DNA of 14,745 nucleotides from Desulfobacterales bacterium (GTDB lineage: Bacteria; Desulfobacterota; Desulfobacteria; Desulfobacterales; C00003060), in contig DAOVOU010000013.1 of NCBI GenBank assembly GCA_030629475.1, positions 1-14,745 of the forward strand, given 5' to 3'. This document shows positions 13,267 to 14,745 of the stretch, piece by piece. Numbering within the stretch: the first letter of the stretch is position 1; every line of letters starts with the position of its first letter. The translations under genes were made by a program, and so were the position numbers. Under the pieces are notes generated by a model that did not search any database, was not told where the DNA came from, and saw only the letters and a program-made list of their open reading frames with translations.

Positions 13267-14598
13267 TTAAAACGGCAACATCCCTCTCCCGAAGGTGCGA
13301 AGGCCGCCTTTATTCAATTTTTTTATCATTTTATGGACCTGGACGTAATTTTTCAAGAGTTGGTTCACCTGCTGCACGGTCGTTCCGCTTCCCCCGGCAA
13401 TCCGCTTGCGTCGGCTTGCGTTTATAATGTTATGGTTGCGGCGCTCCAGGACTGTCATGGAGTCGATGATGGCGGTGATGCGCACCAACTCCCGATCGTC
13501 CACCTTGAACTGTTTGAGTTGTTTGAGCTTACCCATCCCCGGAACCATCGCCAGCAGTTCCTCTAGGGGACCCATGTTTTTGATTTGTGCCATTTGATCA
13601 CGAAAGTCCTCTAAGGTGAACTCACCTCTACGCAGCTTTTTTTCCAGTTCCTGAGCCTTCTTCTCGTCAATGCTCGTCTGAGCCTTCTCGATCAGAGAAA
13701 GGATATCACCCATACCCAGGATCCTGGATGCCATACGGTCCGGGTGAAAGGGCTCCAGTGCGTCTAATTTCTCACCCACACCTATGAACTTAATCGGCTT
13801 TGAAGTAATCGCCTTTATGGATATGGCCGCTCCACCACGCGCATCCCCTTCCATCTTTGTGAGAACTACGCCACCAATATCAAGGGCATCATCAAAGGCC
13901 TTGGCCATGTTCACTGCATCCTGTCCGGTCATGGCATCAGCCACCAGCAGGATGTCGGACGGGGGCACGGTCTCCTTGATCCGCCTCAGCTCCGTCATCA
14001 GGGCCTCGTCAACATGTAGGCGTCCCGCTGTATCAATCAGGAGGGTATCAAAGCCCCGTTGACGTGCCATCTGGAGGGCATCTCGGCAGATATCTACCGG
14101 ATTCATATCCTGGGTGGCCGGAAAGACCTCTGCGCCCACCTGGTTTCCGATCTCCTTCAGTTGCTCGATGGCTGCCGGCCGATAAGGATCAGCAGGTACC
14201 AGATAGGGACTCCGGTGTTGACCCATCAGGAGTTTGGCCAACTTGCCGGCCGTCGTGGTTTTTCCGGAACCCTGGAGGCCGACGAGCATGACCGCAGCGG
14301 GCTGGCTTCCGGTCAGGCACAGCCCTTCGTATTTGCTCCCCATAAGCTGGGTGAGTTCTTCATTAACAATCTTGACAACCTGTTGCCCTGGTGTCAGGCT
14401 ACCCAGGACCTCCTGACCGATGGCACGCTCCCTGATAGCGGCGATAAGGTCCTTGACGACCTTGTAATGGACGTCGGCTTCAAGAAGGGCCAGGCGCACG
14501 TCTTTTAGCCCGGCCTCGATGTTTTTCTCATTTAATTTGCCGTGACCCTTGAGCTTCTTGAAGGCAGCGTTCAGCTTGTCTGTAAGGTTTTCAAACAT
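13267..14598 (-). CDS. ffh: Signal recognition particle protein Ffh (SRP54)
   Basis: Ffh binds 4.5S/6S RNA and signal sequences and, with FtsY, delivers nascent membrane proteins to the translocon. In the 443-aa product the N domain spans about 1-95. The G domain has the P-loop GLQGSGKTT (107-115), PADPYRPAAIEQL (135-147), DTAGRL (189-194), the G4 stretch TKMEGDARGG (247-256) and the insertion ADAMTGQDAVN (220-230). The M domain (about 325-435) has DFRDQMAQIKNMGPLEELLAMVPG and the RNA-binding SRRKRIAGGSG (395-405). G4 reads TKME where TKLD/TKMD is usual, a conservative Asp-to-Glu change at the guanine-specificity position. The C terminus ends soon after the RNA-binding helix without a long Met-rich tail. 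It is the first gene of the leftward operon visible here. Confidence 0.98.
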   Translation of the reverse strand: MFENLTDKLNAAFKKLKGHGKLNEKNIEAGLKDVRLALLEADVHYKVVKDLIAAIRERAIGQEVLGSLTPGQQVVKIVNEELTQLMGSKYEGLCLTGSQPAAVMLVGLQGSGKTTTAGKLAKLLMGQHRSPYLVPADPYRPAAIEQLKEIGNQVGAEVFPATQDMNPVDICRDALQMARQRGFDTLLIDTAGRLHVDEALMTELRRIKETVPPSDILLVADAMTGQDAVNMAKAFDDALDIGGVVLTKMEGDARGGAAISIKAITSKPIKFIGVGEKLDALEPFHPDRMASRILGMGDILSLIEKAQTSIDEKKAQELEKKLRRGEFTLEDFRDQMAQIKNMGPLEELLAMVPGMGKLKQLKQFKVDDRELVRITAIIDSMTVLERRNHNIINASRRKRIAGGSGTTVQQVNQLLKNYVQVHKMIKKLNKGGLRTFGRGMLPF

Positions 14599-14745
14599 GA
14601 TAATCGCCCTGACGTCTCGGGAATTCTACAACCTATTGAAATTAAAGGGATGTTATCAAGCCCGAGTTTTCGCTTTGTTCATGGAATAATGGAATGGTGG
14701 AATATTGGAATGTTGATTTTAGAAGAAAGTTTTTCATCTATTGAC
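14599..14745. promoter_or_regulatory. Region upstream of ffh, probable operon promoter region (no box defined)
   Basis: The ffh operon would start here on the - strand. A TAGAAT and a TTGATA are present when read toward ffh, but they are about 25 bases apart, too far for a sigma-70 promoter, so no promoter is called. The outer half is occupied by the octamer array. Confidence 0.3.
14682..14713. repeat. Octamer array, TGGAATNN x4 (8-nt period)
   Basis: TGGAAT occurs at 14682, 14690, 14698 and 14706, exactly 8 bases apart, with variable dinucleotides AA, GG, AT, GT between. It lies about 85 bases upstream of the ffh start. It resembles in style, but not in sequence, the 7-nt-period arrays between rnhB and rplS. 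Confidence 0.8.

Noticed and set aside
14599..14680. Sigma-70 promoter for the ffh operon (TTGATA with TAGAAT)
   Set aside because: The two boxes are about 25 bases apart, outside the functional range, and no better pair was found.

Overview
The window looks like a chromosomal segment of a Gram-negative bacterium, most likely Desulfobacterota (the former Deltaproteobacteria). Two things point there: the gene order ffh-rpsP-khpA-rimM-trmD-(SPOUT RNA methyltransferase)-rplS-rnhB-yraN-rsmI, and a FadL-type outer-membrane barrel at the left edge. This placement is inferred from gene order and protein character; no 16S gene or database match is available.

Left part (1-942). The window opens in the 3' end of a FadL/OmpP1-family outer-membrane channel. 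An IS200/IS605-type element follows: a single-domain HUH/Y1 transposase, a perfect 19-bp-stem palindrome on its left and a decayed version of the same hairpin on its right.

Signalling part (1081-6988, + strand, visibly AT-richer). Three genes lie in tandem. (1) A 605-aa protein has two PilZ domains followed by a class I SAM methyltransferase with the hallmarks of the PhcB family, the fatty-acid methyl ester signal synthase of Ralstonia. (2) A 902-aa six-helix membrane kinase has the order HisKA-HATPase-REC-HisKA-HATPase. (3) A REC-HisKA-HATPase protein comes last. The layout resembles phcBSRQ, with the synthase fused to c-di-GMP-binding-type domains and the PhcS-like and PhcR-like proteins fused into one chain. 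A 46-codon small ORF with a good ribosome binding site follows. This is the strongest candidate for an undescribed system here: a PilZ-gated methyl-ester quorum-sensing cassette.

Right part (7142-14598, higher GC). A lone + strand ATP-grasp ligase meets a long leftward translation/secretion operon tail to tail. In transcription order on the - strand the operon is ffh, rpsP, khpA, rimM, trmD, a COG4752-like RNA methyltransferase, rplS, rnhB, yraN and rsmI. It covers SRP targeting, ribosomal proteins S16 and L19, 16S maturation and methylation, and tRNA m1G37 modification.

Non-coding structure. The 305-bp gap between trmD and the RNA methyltransferase holds two perfect 14-bp hairpins with different stems but exactly complementary loops, flanked by outward-facing CTCTGTG-type repeats. 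The rnhB-rplS gap holds two inverted 7-nt-period arrays. The sequence upstream of ffh holds an 8-nt-period array (TGGAATNN x4). No tRNA, rRNA or CRISPR was seen.
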